Shown piece after piece: positions 51,874 to 60,492 of a stretch of 64,000 bases of DNA. The notes below the pieces were generated by a model. The model had not been told where the DNA came from. It was given only the letters and a program-made list of their open reading frames with translations, and did not search any database. Within the stretch, counting starts at the first letter, position 1. The number at the start of each line of letters is the position of its first letter. The DNA comes from an uncultured Roseburia sp. (GTDB lineage: Bacteria; Bacillota; Clostridia; Lachnospirales; Lachnospiraceae): assembly GCA_947647505.1 (NCBI GenBank), contig CANSKO010000007.1, positions 62,001-126,000 on the forward strand, given 5' to 3'. The translations under genes were made by a program, and so were the position numbers.

Positions 51874-53022
51874 GTGATACCCTTCAACAAAGCGGTCTAT
51901 CTGCCGAAAGCGGCGGAATACGTGGAACAGACATTAAAAAGCAGCAATATCGCGGGAGACGGCGTGTATACAAGGCTGTGCTCGGAATGGATGGAGCAGC
52001 GGTTTTCGGCAAAGAAAGCGCTGTTGACGACTTCCTGTACGGCTGCGCTGGAGATGAGCGCGATTTTGCTTGATATACAGCCCGGCGATGAAGTCATCCT
52101 GCCCTCTTATACTTTTGTAACAACGGCGAATGCGTTTGTATTGCGGGGGGCAAAGGCAGTGTTTGTGGATATTCGGCCGGATACGATGAATATGGACGAG
52201 GCCGGAATCGAAGCGGCGATTACGAAGCGTACGAAGGCGATTGTCGTCGTGCATTATGCCGGGGTTGCCTGTGAAATGGATGCGATAATGGCTATCGCAA
52301 AAAAATATGATCTGCCGGTTGTAGAGGACGCTGCGCAGGGCGTTATGGCGACGTATAAAGGAAAAGCGCTGGGTACAATCGGAACCTTTGGGTGCTACAG
52401 CTTCCATGAGACGAAGAATTATACCATGGGCGAAGGGGGCGCGCTGCTGGTGAATGAGGAGCGCTATCTGGAGCGTGCGGAAATCTTAAGGGAAAAGGGG
52501 ACGAATCGCGCCCGCTTTTACAGAGGCATGGTAGATAAATACAGCTGGATGGATATCGGCTCCTCTTATCTCCCCAGCGAACTGAATGCGGCGCTTTTGT
52601 ATGCGCAGCTTGAAATTGCGGATGAAATCAATGACGGCAGACGCCGGATATGGGAGTTCTATCATCAGAATCTGTGTCAGTATGAAGTGGACCTTCCCGT
52701 TGTTCCACAGGAGTGCGTGCATAATGCGCATATGTTTTACATAAAAGTAAAAGACCTCCTTCAGAGGCAGGAAGTCATACGGGAGCTGAAAGAGAGGGGC
52801 GTTGACGCCGTTTTTCACTATGTCCCGCTGCACTCGTCTCCGGCCGGTCAGAAATATGGACGTTTTCATGGGGAAGACCGTTATACGACAAGCGAGAGCA
52901 ATCGCCTGATTCGCCTTCCGATGTGGTACGGCCTTACGGCGGATGATCTGAACCGCACGGTTGCGCGCGTGGCGGAGGCGCTTGCGCAGAGCGGGATTGG
53001 AAAGGGAATGAAACGATCGTGA
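51874..53022 (+). CDS. rffA: dTDP-4-amino-4,6-dideoxygalactose transaminase
   Basis: 382 residues, matching RffA/WecE closely over its length: IPFNKAVYLPKAAEYVEQTL, SCTAALEMSAILLDIQPGDE, VFVDIRPDTMNMDE, VVEDAAQGVMATYKG, FHETKNYTMGEGGALL (PLP Lys) and DIGSSYLPSELNAALL. It aminates TDP-4-keto-6-deoxyglucose to TDP-Fuc4N. GTG start at 51874 with GGGGGAGG upstream. rmlA and rmlB, needed for the precursor, are not in the window. WbqC follows in the next overlapping frame, a pairing seen in other O-antigen loci. Confidence 0.93.
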   Translation: MIPFNKAVYLPKAAEYVEQTLKSSNIAGDGVYTRLCSEWMEQRFSAKKALLTTSCTAALEMSAILLDIQPGDEVILPSYTFVTTANAFVLRGAKAVFVDIRPDTMNMDEAGIEAAITKRTKAIVVVHYAGVACEMDAIMAIAKKYDLPVVEDAAQGVMATYKGKALGTIGTFGCYSFHETKNYTMGEGGALLVNEERYLERAEILREKGTNRARFYRGMVDKYSWMDIGSSYLPSELNAALLYAQLEIADEINDGRRRIWEFYHQNLCQYEVDLPVVPQECVHNAHMFYIKVKDLLQRQEVIRELKERGVDAVFHYVPLHSSPAGQKYGRFHGEDRYTTSESNRLIRLPMWYGLTADDLNRTVARVAEALAQSGIGKGMKRS

Positions 53023-53726
53023 AAAAGGATAAGAAAGTTGCGATATTGCAGTCGAACTATATTCCGTGGAAAGGATATTTTGACATCATCGGCCTGGTGG
53101 ATGAATTTATTTTGTATGACGACGTGCAGTATACGAAAAATGACTGGAGAAACAGGAATAAAATCATGACGAAGGACGGGCCGAAATGGTTGAGCATTCC
53201 GGTCGCGCATACGGGAAAGCTGCATCAGAAAATACAGGAGGCAAGGGTGATTGACCACAGATGGGTGGACAAGCATTGGAGAAGCCTGGAATACTGCTAT
53301 GCAAAAGCGGCGTTTTTTGACCGGTACGCGGAGCGGATCAGGCGCGTTTATGAAGCATGCAGGACGGAGGATTATCTGAGCAAAATCAATTACCGGTTTC
53401 TGCGGGAAATCTGCTCCATACTTGGAATTGATACCAGGCTGTCCTGGAGCTCGGAGTACAGTCTGGCGGAGGGGAAAACGAAACGGTTGATTTCACTTGT
53501 GCGGGAAGCGGGCGGAACGACCTATCTGTCCGGCGGCGCGGCCAAAAATTATCTGGAAGAATCGCTGTTTGCAGAAGCAAAAATCACGCTGGAATGGATG
53601 GATTATTCCGGATATCCACAGTATCGGCAGATGTCGGAAGCGTTTGAACACGACGTGTCCGTTCTGGATCTGATTTTTAATGAAGGGCCGGACGCAGGGA
53701 AGTATATGAAGTGTTTCGAAGCATAA
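53019..53726 (+). CDS. WbqC-like family protein
   Basis: 235 residues from GTG 53019, overlapping the rffA stop. VAILQSNYIPWKGYFDIIGLVDEFILYDDVQYTK-type opening (only parts conserved: QSNYIPWKGYFD and DDVQYTKNDWRNRNKI) and TYLSGGAAKNYLEE are the hallmarks of WbqC. Members are found beside aminotransferases in O-antigen loci and are thought to act with them or as N-acyl/glycine transferases; the reaction is not well established. The neighbour rffA makes TDP-Fuc4N, a likely substrate. Confidence 0.88.
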   Translation: MKKDKKVAILQSNYIPWKGYFDIIGLVDEFILYDDVQYTKNDWRNRNKIMTKDGPKWLSIPVAHTGKLHQKIQEARVIDHRWVDKHWRSLEYCYAKAAFFDRYAERIRRVYEACRTEDYLSKINYRFLREICSILGIDTRLSWSSEYSLAEGKTKRLISLVREAGGTTYLSGGAAKNYLEESLFAEAKITLEWMDYSGYPQYRQMSEAFEHDVSVLDLIFNEGPDAGKYMKCFEA

Positions 53727-53752
53727 ACAGGCAGATGGAAAGGAAGAGAGCG

Positions 53753-54385
53753 ATGGGGGAAGACAAAGAGCTGCTTCGGCAGACGGAACGTTTTTTTAAG
53801 GAAAAAGTGGAATCGTTTGGAGCGACGTTTCAGGGCGTTGGCTGGAATTCTACAGAAGCGCAGCGCATACGGTACGATCAGCTGACGAAGCTGTTTTCGC
53901 AGGAGGGCGAGCGGGCCTTTTCTGTTTGCGATTATGGCTGCGGATATGGATATTACCTGCAATATCTGCGGGAAAGGGGATATCGGTGCAGCTATACGGG
54001 AATGGATCTCTCCGAAAGCATGATTGCCTGCGCCAATGAGACATACGGCGGCAGGGAGGACGCCGTGTTTGTACAGGGAACAAAGCTTGAGCAGACATAC
54101 GACTATATTGTGGAAAGCGGCATTTTTAACGTGCGGCAGTCTGTGGAAGCGGATGTATGGACCGATTATATGATGGAAATAATTGAAACATTCCATATGC
54201 ATTCCAAAAAAGGCTTCGCCTTTAACTGCCTGACGGGATATTCGGATGCAGAACATATGCGGGAGGATTTGTATTATGCCGACCCGCTGTTCTGGTTTGA
54301 CTATGCGAAACGCCATTTTTCGCAGAATGTTGCGCTGCTGCACGATTACGGGCTGTATGATTTTACGATTATAGTTCGAAAGTAA
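53753..54385 (+). CDS. SAM-dependent methyltransferase, tandem copy 1
   Basis: 210 residues from ATG 53753 behind GGAAGGAAGAG. FSVCDYGCGYGYYLQYLRERGY and YTGMDLSESMI are the SAM motifs; FVQGTKLEQTYDYIVESGIFN is motif II. It is a close relative of the next gene. The last 60 codons of the two are almost the same at nucleotide level, while the N-terminal halves have drifted. This copy has no G tract at the place where the next gene has G9, reading LFSQEGERAF instead. WbqC-type loci often contain such methyltransferases. Target unknown. Confidence 0.85.
   Translation: MGEDKELLRQTERFFKEKVESFGATFQGVGWNSTEAQRIRYDQLTKLFSQEGERAFSVCDYGCGYGYYLQYLRERGYRCSYTGMDLSESMIACANETYGGREDAVFVQGTKLEQTYDYIVESGIFNVRQSVEADVWTDYMMEIIETFHMHSKKGFAFNCLTGYSDAEHMREDLYYADPLFWFDYAKRHFSQNVALLHDYGLYDFTIIVRK
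54206..54380. repeat. Near-identical 3' half of tandem methyltransferase genes, copy 1
   Basis: 175 bases that recur with few changes at 54886-55060, both starting AAAAAAGGCTTCGC and running through the shared C-terminus. The distance is 680 bases, so recombination between them would delete one gene or fuse the two. Confidence 0.85.
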
Positions 54386-54429
54386 GAGCGGGGCGATGCG
54401 GCGCGCGCAGAAAGAGAGGATGGAAACGG

Positions 54430-55077
54430 GTGGAGATAAGCCGGGAAATATTGACGCAGACGGAAGAGTATTTTAAAGACAGGCTGAATCGGTTTGGCGC
54501 GACGCTTGCGGCGCTGGACTGGAATTCAAAAGAGGCGCAGAGGGTGCGCTTTGACCAGTTGACAAAATTGCTCGGGGGGGGGCAGAATGACGAATGCTTT
54601 ACCCTGTGTGATTATGGCTGCGGGTATGGAGACTATTTTGGGTATTTGCAGGAAAAGGGGTATGCGTGCCGGTATACGGGAATTGACCTTGTGAAAGAGA
54701 CGATTGCATGCGCAGACAAAAAATATGGCATGCATAAAAACGCAACGTTTGTACAGGGCACAAAACTGGAGCGGACGTATGATTATATTGTTGCAAATGG
54801 GATTTTCAACATGAAAAGAAGCGTAACAGATGAGGCATGGACAGCGTATCTCATGGGGACATTGGAGGAATTTTGCCGGTATTCTAAAAAAGGCTTCGCG
54901 TTCAACTGCCTGACGGGATATTCGGACGCAGAGCATATGCGGGAGGATTTGTATTATGCCGACCCGCTGTCTTTGTTTGACTATGCGAAACGTCATTTTT
55001 CGCAGAATGTTGCGCTGCTGCACGATTACGGGCTGTATGATTTTACAATTATAGTGAGAAAGCAGGAGAATATTTGA
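54430..55077 (+). CDS. SAM-dependent methyltransferase, tandem copy 2, with G9 tract
   Basis: 215 residues from GTG 54430. FTLCDYGCGYGDYFGYLQEKGY and YTGIDLVKETI are the SAM motifs. A G9 run at 54574-54582 codes Gly-Gly-Gly (residues 49-51) between the N-terminal helices and the first strand. It is in frame as sequenced; one extra G would give GCA GAA TGA, a stop two codons later. Thus copy 2 may be switched while copy 1 is constant. The stop is overlapped by the TTG start of the next gene. Confidence 0.87.
   Translation: MEISREILTQTEEYFKDRLNRFGATLAALDWNSKEAQRVRFDQLTKLLGGGQNDECFTLCDYGCGYGDYFGYLQEKGYACRYTGIDLVKETIACADKKYGMHKNATFVQGTKLERTYDYIVANGIFNMKRSVTDEAWTAYLMGTLEEFCRYSKKGFAFNCLTGYSDAEHMREDLYYADPLSLFDYAKRHFSQNVALLHDYGLYDFTIIVRKQENI
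54574..54582 (+). repeat. G9 tract 5, followed by CAGAAT (gene ON)
   Basis: Nine G read as three glycine codons in methyltransferase copy 2. Unlike the other five tracts the right flank is CAGAAT, not TAAA. The paralogue upstream lacks the run. Confidence 0.9.
54886..55060. repeat. Near-identical 3' half of tandem methyltransferase genes, copy 2
   Basis: Partner of 54206-54380. The high identity confined to the 3' part suggests recent gene conversion. Confidence 0.85.
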
Positions 55078-56159
55078 GCCAGATAAAACTATCCGTCTGT
55101 ATTATAGCAAAAAATGAAGAGCAAACGATTGAACGGTGCCTGAAAAGCATTGCGCCGTATGTTTCGGAAATCGTCGTAGCCGATACGGGATCGACGGACC
55201 GGACGAAAGAAATCGCCCGCAGGTATACGGACCGGGTGTATGCGTTTGCATGGCGCGATGATTTTGCCGCGGCAAAAAATTTTGCCGTTTCCAAAGCGTC
55301 GCATTCGCATGTGCTTGTGCTGGACTGCGATGAATATATTGACGCGCTGGATGTAAAGCGGATTTCTGACTGCATTGCGAAGCATCCGGACGCCGTAGGG
55401 CGCATTCAGCGGATCAATGTGCTGACCCGGACGAATCAGGTGCAGGAAAAGAAAGAATGGATCAACCGGATTTTTCCGAAGGAGAAGTATCATTACGAGG
55501 GCAGAATACATGAGCAGGTGGAAGCGGTGCAGGGCGGAGACTATGAAACATACTGCGTGCCGCTTGTCATCCGGCACACGGGCTATGATTTGCCGGAAGA
55601 GCAGAAGCGAAAGAAAGCTTATCGCAACATTGCGCTGCTTGAGCAGGAGCTTGCGCGCCTGTGCGCGGCGGATGAAACGCAGAAAATCCCTTATGTTTTG
55701 TATCAGCTTGGCAAGGGCCATTACATGGCAGAGGAGTATGAAGCGGCGTGCGGCTATTTTTCCAGAGGGCTTTCATACGATCTGAATCCGGAGCTTGAAT
55801 ATGTGATCGACATGGTGGAGACGTATGGCTATGCGCTCTTAAACAGCGATCAGAAGGAAGCGGCGCTTTTGTTTGAAAACATCTATGAAGCGTTTGGGCG
55901 CAGCGCGGACTTTCAGTTTCTGATGGGGCTGATTTATATGCATAACGCCAGATTTGACGAAGCGATACGGGAATTTCAAAAGGCGGTCCGTCAGAAGGAT
56001 TGCAGGACGGACGGCATCAATTCGTATGCGTCGTACTACAACATCGGCGTGATTTATGAATGTCTTGGAGACATAAAAGAGGCTGCGGTCTGGTATAAAA
56101 AGTGCGGGAATTACGGACCTGCGCAGGAGCGGATGAAAGGCGGGAGAGAAGGAGCATGA
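55074..56159 (+). CDS. GT2 glycosyltransferase with C-terminal TPR-like repeats
   Basis: 361 residues from TTG 55074, overlapping the previous TGA, with AGGAG 5 bases upstream. LSVCIIAKNEEQTIERCLKSI, IVVADTGSTDRTKEIA and VLVLDCDEYID are the GT2 motifs. Residues 210-350 are helical pairs of TPR type: YVLYQLGKGHYMAEEYEAAC, FLMGLIYMHNARFDEAIREF and YNIGVIYECLGDIKEAAVWY. GT2-TPR proteins are known to glycosylate peptides and proteins (SunS-like enzymes belong near here), so this is a good candidate for the step that acts directly on flagellin. No membrane segment. Confidence 0.85.
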   Translation: MSQIKLSVCIIAKNEEQTIERCLKSIAPYVSEIVVADTGSTDRTKEIARRYTDRVYAFAWRDDFAAAKNFAVSKASHSHVLVLDCDEYIDALDVKRISDCIAKHPDAVGRIQRINVLTRTNQVQEKKEWINRIFPKEKYHYEGRIHEQVEAVQGGDYETYCVPLVIRHTGYDLPEEQKRKKAYRNIALLEQELARLCAADETQKIPYVLYQLGKGHYMAEEYEAACGYFSRGLSYDLNPELEYVIDMVETYGYALLNSDQKEAALLFENIYEAFGRSADFQFLMGLIYMHNARFDEAIREFQKAVRQKDCRTDGINSYASYYNIGVIYECLGDIKEAAVWYKKCGNYGPAQERMKGGREGA

Positions 56160-57310
56160 GTAAGAGCATACCATATGGAAGGCAAAGTCTGGACGAGGAG
56201 GATCTTAGGGCGGTCACAGACGTTTTAAAAAGCGATTTTCTGACGACGGGTCCATGCGTGGAAGCGTTTGAACAGGCAGTCTGCGCTTATACCGGCGCGA
56301 AATACGCGGTTGCGGTGGCAAATGGCACGGCGGCGCTGCACGCAGCCTGCGCTGCGGCCGGGATCGGAGCGGGGGACGAGGTGATCACATCGCCGCTTAC
56401 GTTTGCGGCGTCGGCCAACTGCGTGCTGTATTGCGGCGGAACGCCGGTGTTTGCCGATGTAGACGCCAAAACATACAATCTCGATCCGGCGGATCTGGAG
56501 CGTAAGATTACAGACCGGACGAAAGCAGTCATTCCGGTGCATTTTGCCGGGCAGCCCTGCGATATGGACGCCATTTATGAGATTGCGAGACGGCATCGCC
56601 TGACGGTCATTGAGGACGGCGCGCATGCGCTGGGGGCCTCGTATAAAGGGCAAAAGACGGGCGCGTCGTCTGAGCTTGCGACGTTTAGCTTTCATCCGGT
56701 TAAGCCGATTACGACCGGGGAGGGCGGCATGGTGGTTACGGGGGATGCGGAGCTGTATCAGAAGCTTGTCCTGTTTCGCAGCCACGGCATCACAAGGGAC
56801 AGGGAGCAGATGACAGGGGACGAAGGCCCCTGGTATTATGAACAGATTGACCTGGGGTATAACTACAGGATTACCGACATACAGTGCGCGCTTGGCGTCA
56901 GTCAGATGAAAAAGCTGGACGCGTTTCTTGCCAGAAGAAGAGAGCTGGCGGAGCGTTACGATCTGGCGTTTGCAGACTGCGCGGACGTGATCACGCCGTA
57001 TCAGGCGCCAGAGGCGGAAAGCGGCTGGCATCTGTATGTCATACAGCTGAAAAACGGCGACAGGAGAAAGCTGTTTGAAGGGCTGCGCGCAGATGGAATC
57101 GGCGTAAATGTGCATTATATTCCGGTGTACCGTCATCCATATTATCAGGCGCACGGCTACCGGGGCGTATGCTGCCCGAATGCGGAGAAGATATACGATC
57201 GCATGCTCAGCCTGCCGCTGTATCCGGGGCTTTCGGATGAGGAGCAGGAGTATGTGATTCGGAAAGTAAAAGAGAGGCTGCGCGCAGAAAAAGAAAAGCC
57301 GGTGAATTGA
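56156..57310 (+). CDS. pseC: UDP-4-keto-6-deoxy-N-acetylaltrosamine aminotransferase
   Basis: 384 residues from ATG 56156 (ATGA overlap; GAGAAGGAG upstream). IPYGRQSLDEEDLRAVTDVL, FLTTGPCVEAFEQA, VANGTAALHAACAAAGIG, VIEDGAHALGASYKG and FSFHPVKPITTGEGG (PLP Lys) match PseC of the DegT family. It makes UDP-4-amino-4,6-dideoxy-AltNAc in pseudaminic acid synthesis. pseF and pseI follow directly; the first enzyme, PseB, is not in the window. The assignment to Pse rather than a similar sugar rests on the following genes. Confidence 0.93.
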   Translation: MSKSIPYGRQSLDEEDLRAVTDVLKSDFLTTGPCVEAFEQAVCAYTGAKYAVAVANGTAALHAACAAAGIGAGDEVITSPLTFAASANCVLYCGGTPVFADVDAKTYNLDPADLERKITDRTKAVIPVHFAGQPCDMDAIYEIARRHRLTVIEDGAHALGASYKGQKTGASSELATFSFHPVKPITTGEGGMVVTGDAELYQKLVLFRSHGITRDREQMTGDEGPWYYEQIDLGYNYRITDIQCALGVSQMKKLDAFLARRRELAERYDLAFADCADVITPYQAPEAESGWHLYVIQLKNGDRRKLFEGLRADGIGVNVHYIPVYRHPYYQAHGYRGVCCPNAEKIYDRMLSLPLYPGLSDEEQEYVIRKVKERLRAEKEKPVN

Positions 57311-57320
57311 GGTGGAAGCA

Positions 57321-58025
57321 ATGCAACATGCAGATATAGCGATTATTACGGCAAGGGGCGGCAGCAAGCGGATTCCGAAGAAGAATATCAAAGAATTCTG
57401 CGGCAGGCCGATGCTTGCATATTCGATTGAGGCCGCTTTAGAGAGCGGGTTATTTGAAGAGGTCATGGTTTCAACGGACAGCGGGGAGATTGCGGAGATT
57501 GCGCGGCGATACGGCGCATGTGTGCCGTTTCTGCGGAGTAAGGAGACGTCTGATGATTTTGCGACGACGGCGGATGTGATTTTAGAGGTTTTGCACCGGT
57601 ACCGGGAGCTGGGAAGGGAGTTTGCATATGCCTGCTGCATCTATCCGACGGCTCCGTTTCTGACGGCGGATACGCTGCGGGAGGCAATGGAGGTTATGGA
57701 AACGCATCATCCGGTGCAGGTGATGCCGGTCGTCCGGTTTTCGTATCCGCCGCAGCGCAGCTTTGCGATGGGAGAAGACGGGACGATTGCGTACCGGTTT
57801 CCGGAATATATACAGTCGCGTTCACAGGATCTTGCGCCGTGGTATCATGACGCGGGACAGTTTTATCTGTACGACGTGAAGCGGTATATGGAGTTAAACG
57901 GCATGGTTTCCAAAGACATTATGCCGATTCTGGCGTCGGAGCTTAGAGTGCAGGATATTGATTCCGAAGAGGACTGGAAGCTGGCGGAACTGAAATACCG
58001 CATGATGCAAAAGGAGAAGCAATGA
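57321..58025 (+). CDS. pseF: Pseudaminic acid cytidylyltransferase
   Basis: 234 residues from ATG 57321 behind GAGGTGG (GTG 57312 also possible). IAIITARGGSKRIPKKNIKEFCGRP is split over the CTP-binding loop of CMP-sialic acid synthetase relatives (key: ARGGSKRIPKKN). MVSTDSGEIAEIA and QSRSQDLAPWYHDAGQFY are further PseF segments. It activates pseudaminic acid as CMP-Pse, the donor for flagellin glycosylation. ATGA overlap with pseI. Confidence 0.93.
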   Translation: MQHADIAIITARGGSKRIPKKNIKEFCGRPMLAYSIEAALESGLFEEVMVSTDSGEIAEIARRYGACVPFLRSKETSDDFATTADVILEVLHRYRELGREFAYACCIYPTAPFLTADTLREAMEVMETHHPVQVMPVVRFSYPPQRSFAMGEDGTIAYRFPEYIQSRSQDLAPWYHDAGQFYLYDVKRYMELNGMVSKDIMPILASELRVQDIDSEEDWKLAELKYRMMQKEKQ

Positions 58026-59089
58026 AATTATATGAAAAAATGGAAAGCGGCGTTTATGTGATTGCGGAAATGTCCGCAAATCATGCCGGAAAAATCGAAA
58101 CGGCGTTTGAAATCATAGAAGAGGCGGCAAAGGCCGGAGCGGACTGCGTGAAAATTCAGACGTATACGGCGGATACGCTTACGATTGACTGCGACAGCGA
58201 GGCGTATCGCATCCGGGGCGGCCTCTGGGACGGCTATTCGTACTACAGTCTGTACCAGGAAGCGTATACGCCGTGGGAGTGGCAGGCGGCGCTGAAAGAG
58301 AAGTGTGAAGCGGTTGGCGTTGATTTTTTGTCTACGCCGTTTGATCGGACGGCAGTGGATTTTCTGGAAGGGATTGGAGTGGAAGGCTATAAGATCGCAT
58401 CGTTTGAGCTGGTGGATCTGCCTCTGATCGAATATGTGGCGGCAAAAGGAAAGCCCGTCCTTCTCTCCTGCGGAATGGGGAGCGAGGAAGAAATCGAAGA
58501 GGCGGTTACGGCATGCAAAAAGCAGGGCAATGACAGGATTGTGCTATTAAAGTGCTGCAGCCAGTATCCGGCCCGCTATGAGGATATGAATCTCTCTCTG
58601 ATACCGGAAATGAAAAAGCGGTTTGGCGTTCCGGTGGGCCTGTCGGATCATTCGATGGGGTCGCTTGCGCCCGTTGCGGCCGTGGCGCTTGGAGCGTCCG
58701 TCGTGGAAAAGCACGTTTGCTTAAGCCGGTCCACAGAAAGCGCGGACGCCGGTTTTTCTATGGAAATGGAAGAATTTGCAAAAATGACGGAGGATGTGCG
58801 GCATGCCGTGCAGCTGATGGGTCGGCCGTCGTATGAACGGACGGAGCATGAAAAAAACGGCCTTTTGATGCGCCGCTCTCTGGTAGCGGTCCGGCCGATT
58901 GCAAAAGGGGAAGCTTTTACGCCGGATAATGTCAGAAGCATTCGTCCGGCGATTGGGATCAAGCCGAAATATTATTCGGAGCTTTTGGGAAAGCCGGCAG
59001 GGAAGGCATATGCGTTTGGCGATCCGATTGCGCCAATGGAGCTTTCAGGAAAGACGCAGAATGCAGAGGATGGGACGCAGTCGTTTTGA
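58022..59089 (+). CDS. pseI: Pseudaminic acid synthase
   Basis: 355 residues. VIAEMSANHAGKIETAF and GADCVKIQTYTADTLTID belong to the NeuB barrel that condenses a 6-carbon amino sugar with phosphoenolpyruvate; LSDHSMGSLAPVAAVALGA and VVEKHVCLSRSTESAD carry conserved metal-binding and substrate residues. The last 60 residues are the SAF antifreeze-like domain (RRSLVAVRPIAKGEAFT, AFGDPIAP). Length fits PseI. AAAGGAG precedes the ATG, which overlaps pseF. Confidence 0.94.
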   Translation: MKLYEKMESGVYVIAEMSANHAGKIETAFEIIEEAAKAGADCVKIQTYTADTLTIDCDSEAYRIRGGLWDGYSYYSLYQEAYTPWEWQAALKEKCEAVGVDFLSTPFDRTAVDFLEGIGVEGYKIASFELVDLPLIEYVAAKGKPVLLSCGMGSEEEIEEAVTACKKQGNDRIVLLKCCSQYPARYEDMNLSLIPEMKKRFGVPVGLSDHSMGSLAPVAAVALGASVVEKHVCLSRSTESADAGFSMEMEEFAKMTEDVRHAVQLMGRPSYERTEHEKNGLLMRRSLVAVRPIAKGEAFTPDNVRSIRPAIGIKPKYYSELLGKPAGKAYAFGDPIAPMELSGKTQNAEDGTQSF

Positions 59090-59112
59090 GAGGTATGACG
59101 GGAGGAGTTTGG

Positions 59113-59526
59113 TTGGAACGAAATCATGTGGATGATTTCTATACAGGGCAGTATTATGAAAAGCAGTTTGCCGTATCGGAAGAGATGGGGATGCGGTTTG
59201 CAGAAATTTCAGGGGACTACAATCCGATTCATCTGGATGGCAGAGAGGCGGCAGGCTCCAGATTTGGCAGAAAAATTGTACATGGCATGCTGATTGGAAG
59301 TTATTTTTCCGGCGTGATAGGCAATGAATTTCCGGGCGCCGGATCGGTTTATATCCGGCAGGAGATGTTGTTTCGTCGTCCGGTATATTATGATATGGAG
59401 TGTACGATTCGAATCGAAGTCTGTGAAATTGACAGAGAAAAACATCATGTATCATTAAAAACACAGTGCTATGACAGCGACAGAACGCTGCTGGTGGATG
59501 GAAGCGCAACGATTTTACTGGATTAA
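59113..59526 (+). CDS. MaoC-like (R)-hydratase domain protein
   Basis: 137 residues from TTG 59113 with GGAGGAG 7 bases upstream; ATG 59095 and TTG 59086 are alternatives. FAEISGDYNPIHLDGREA is the catalytic Asp/His hydratase motif of the hot-dog fold, followed by GRKIVHGMLIGSYFSGVI. MaoC enzymes hydrate enoyl-CoA to (R)-3-hydroxyacyl-CoA. In a pseudaminic acid cluster this suggests an (R)-3-hydroxybutyryl or similar acyl substituent, known on some flagellar nonulosonic acids. It sits between pseI and a GNAT. Confidence 0.85.
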   Translation: MERNHVDDFYTGQYYEKQFAVSEEMGMRFAEISGDYNPIHLDGREAAGSRFGRKIVHGMLIGSYFSGVIGNEFPGAGSVYIRQEMLFRRPVYYDMECTIRIEVCEIDREKHHVSLKTQCYDSDRTLLVDGSATILLD

Positions 59527-59544
59527 CTGCACAGGGGGGCTATA

Positions 59545-60459
59545 ATGGCGAAGATCACTTATATGGACGATGAATACAAATATGCAAAAGCGTTTATAAA
59601 AAGAGACTACAGCGAGCTTGCGGAGCTTTTAAAAAGCAGGCGGGATGAGATGTCCTGCTCGTTTGAATCGGATGGAGTTCTGTACGGATATGACATTACG
59701 GTAAACCGGCCGCTGACGCAGATCTATGGAGCGGATTTTTATGTGGTGCATTTTTGTTTTCATAATATTGATACGATGCATGACCTCGCGCAGGAGGCAT
59801 GCATTTGCAGGCTGCTGGATCATTTAATGGCAGAGATTGACGCCAGAAAGGGATATTACAATCTGAAGATTCCAACGCATATTGTGGATTTGATTCGGGC
59901 TTTTAATCAATTAAAGCATTCCTTTTTGTTTTGCGGAGGAACGGTGCAGCAATATATCTACAATCGTGAGGTTGCCCAGAACAACAAAAATGGCCTTCGG
60001 ATTTTTGTGGCGGATTCCGCATATATTGAAGAACACAGAGAAGAATTTCTGACGATGACGCAGCATTCATTTGAAACGTATCAGGGTCAGTACCATATAT
60101 CGCATGTGATCAGCGATAAGGCCGGCGAAATTTACAGACGATGGATTGCGGAAAGCCTTATGCCGCAGTCAAAGGAAATGGCAGTCGTCGCGGAATATCA
60201 GGGAGCGCTTGTGGGATACGTGACGGTGGAGCAGGATGACTTTGCCATGTCCGGCATATTGTCGTCCGTATCGGATGAGTACAGACAGCTTGGCGCATAT
60301 CGGGCTATGATCGCTTATATTATCAACGATGCCTATCAGCAGGGGAAAGGCTTTGTTACATGCACGCAGTTTGATAATTTTATTGTGCAGGGCGTCTGGA
60401 ATTCACTTGGATTAAAGCCGTTTTGCTCTTTTTATAATATGCATTATGATAACAGATAA
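59545..60459 (+). CDS. GNAT-like acyltransferase with RffC-type N-terminal domain
   Basis: 304 residues. N-terminal 140 residues have IYGADFYVVHFCFHNIDTM and NLKIPTHIVDLIRAFNQL, resembling the extra domain of RffC/WecD relatives. The C-terminal half is GNAT-like: MAVVAEYQGALVGYVTVEQD and SSVSDEYRQLGAYRAMIAYI as acetyl-CoA loop, ending CTQFDNFIVQGVWNSLGLKP. It may use acyl groups provided by the MaoC protein just upstream to acylate an amino sugar. A stretch of GGGGGG lies before the start as ribosome site. Confidence 0.75.
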   Translation: MAKITYMDDEYKYAKAFIKRDYSELAELLKSRRDEMSCSFESDGVLYGYDITVNRPLTQIYGADFYVVHFCFHNIDTMHDLAQEACICRLLDHLMAEIDARKGYYNLKIPTHIVDLIRAFNQLKHSFLFCGGTVQQYIYNREVAQNNKNGLRIFVADSAYIEEHREEFLTMTQHSFETYQGQYHISHVISDKAGEIYRRWIAESLMPQSKEMAVVAEYQGALVGYVTVEQDDFAMSGILSSVSDEYRQLGAYRAMIAYIINDAYQQGKGFVTCTQFDNFIVQGVWNSLGLKPFCSFYNMHYDNR

Positions 60460-60492
60460 GGATAGACGGAGGAGCCGGGAGGGACAGACGGC

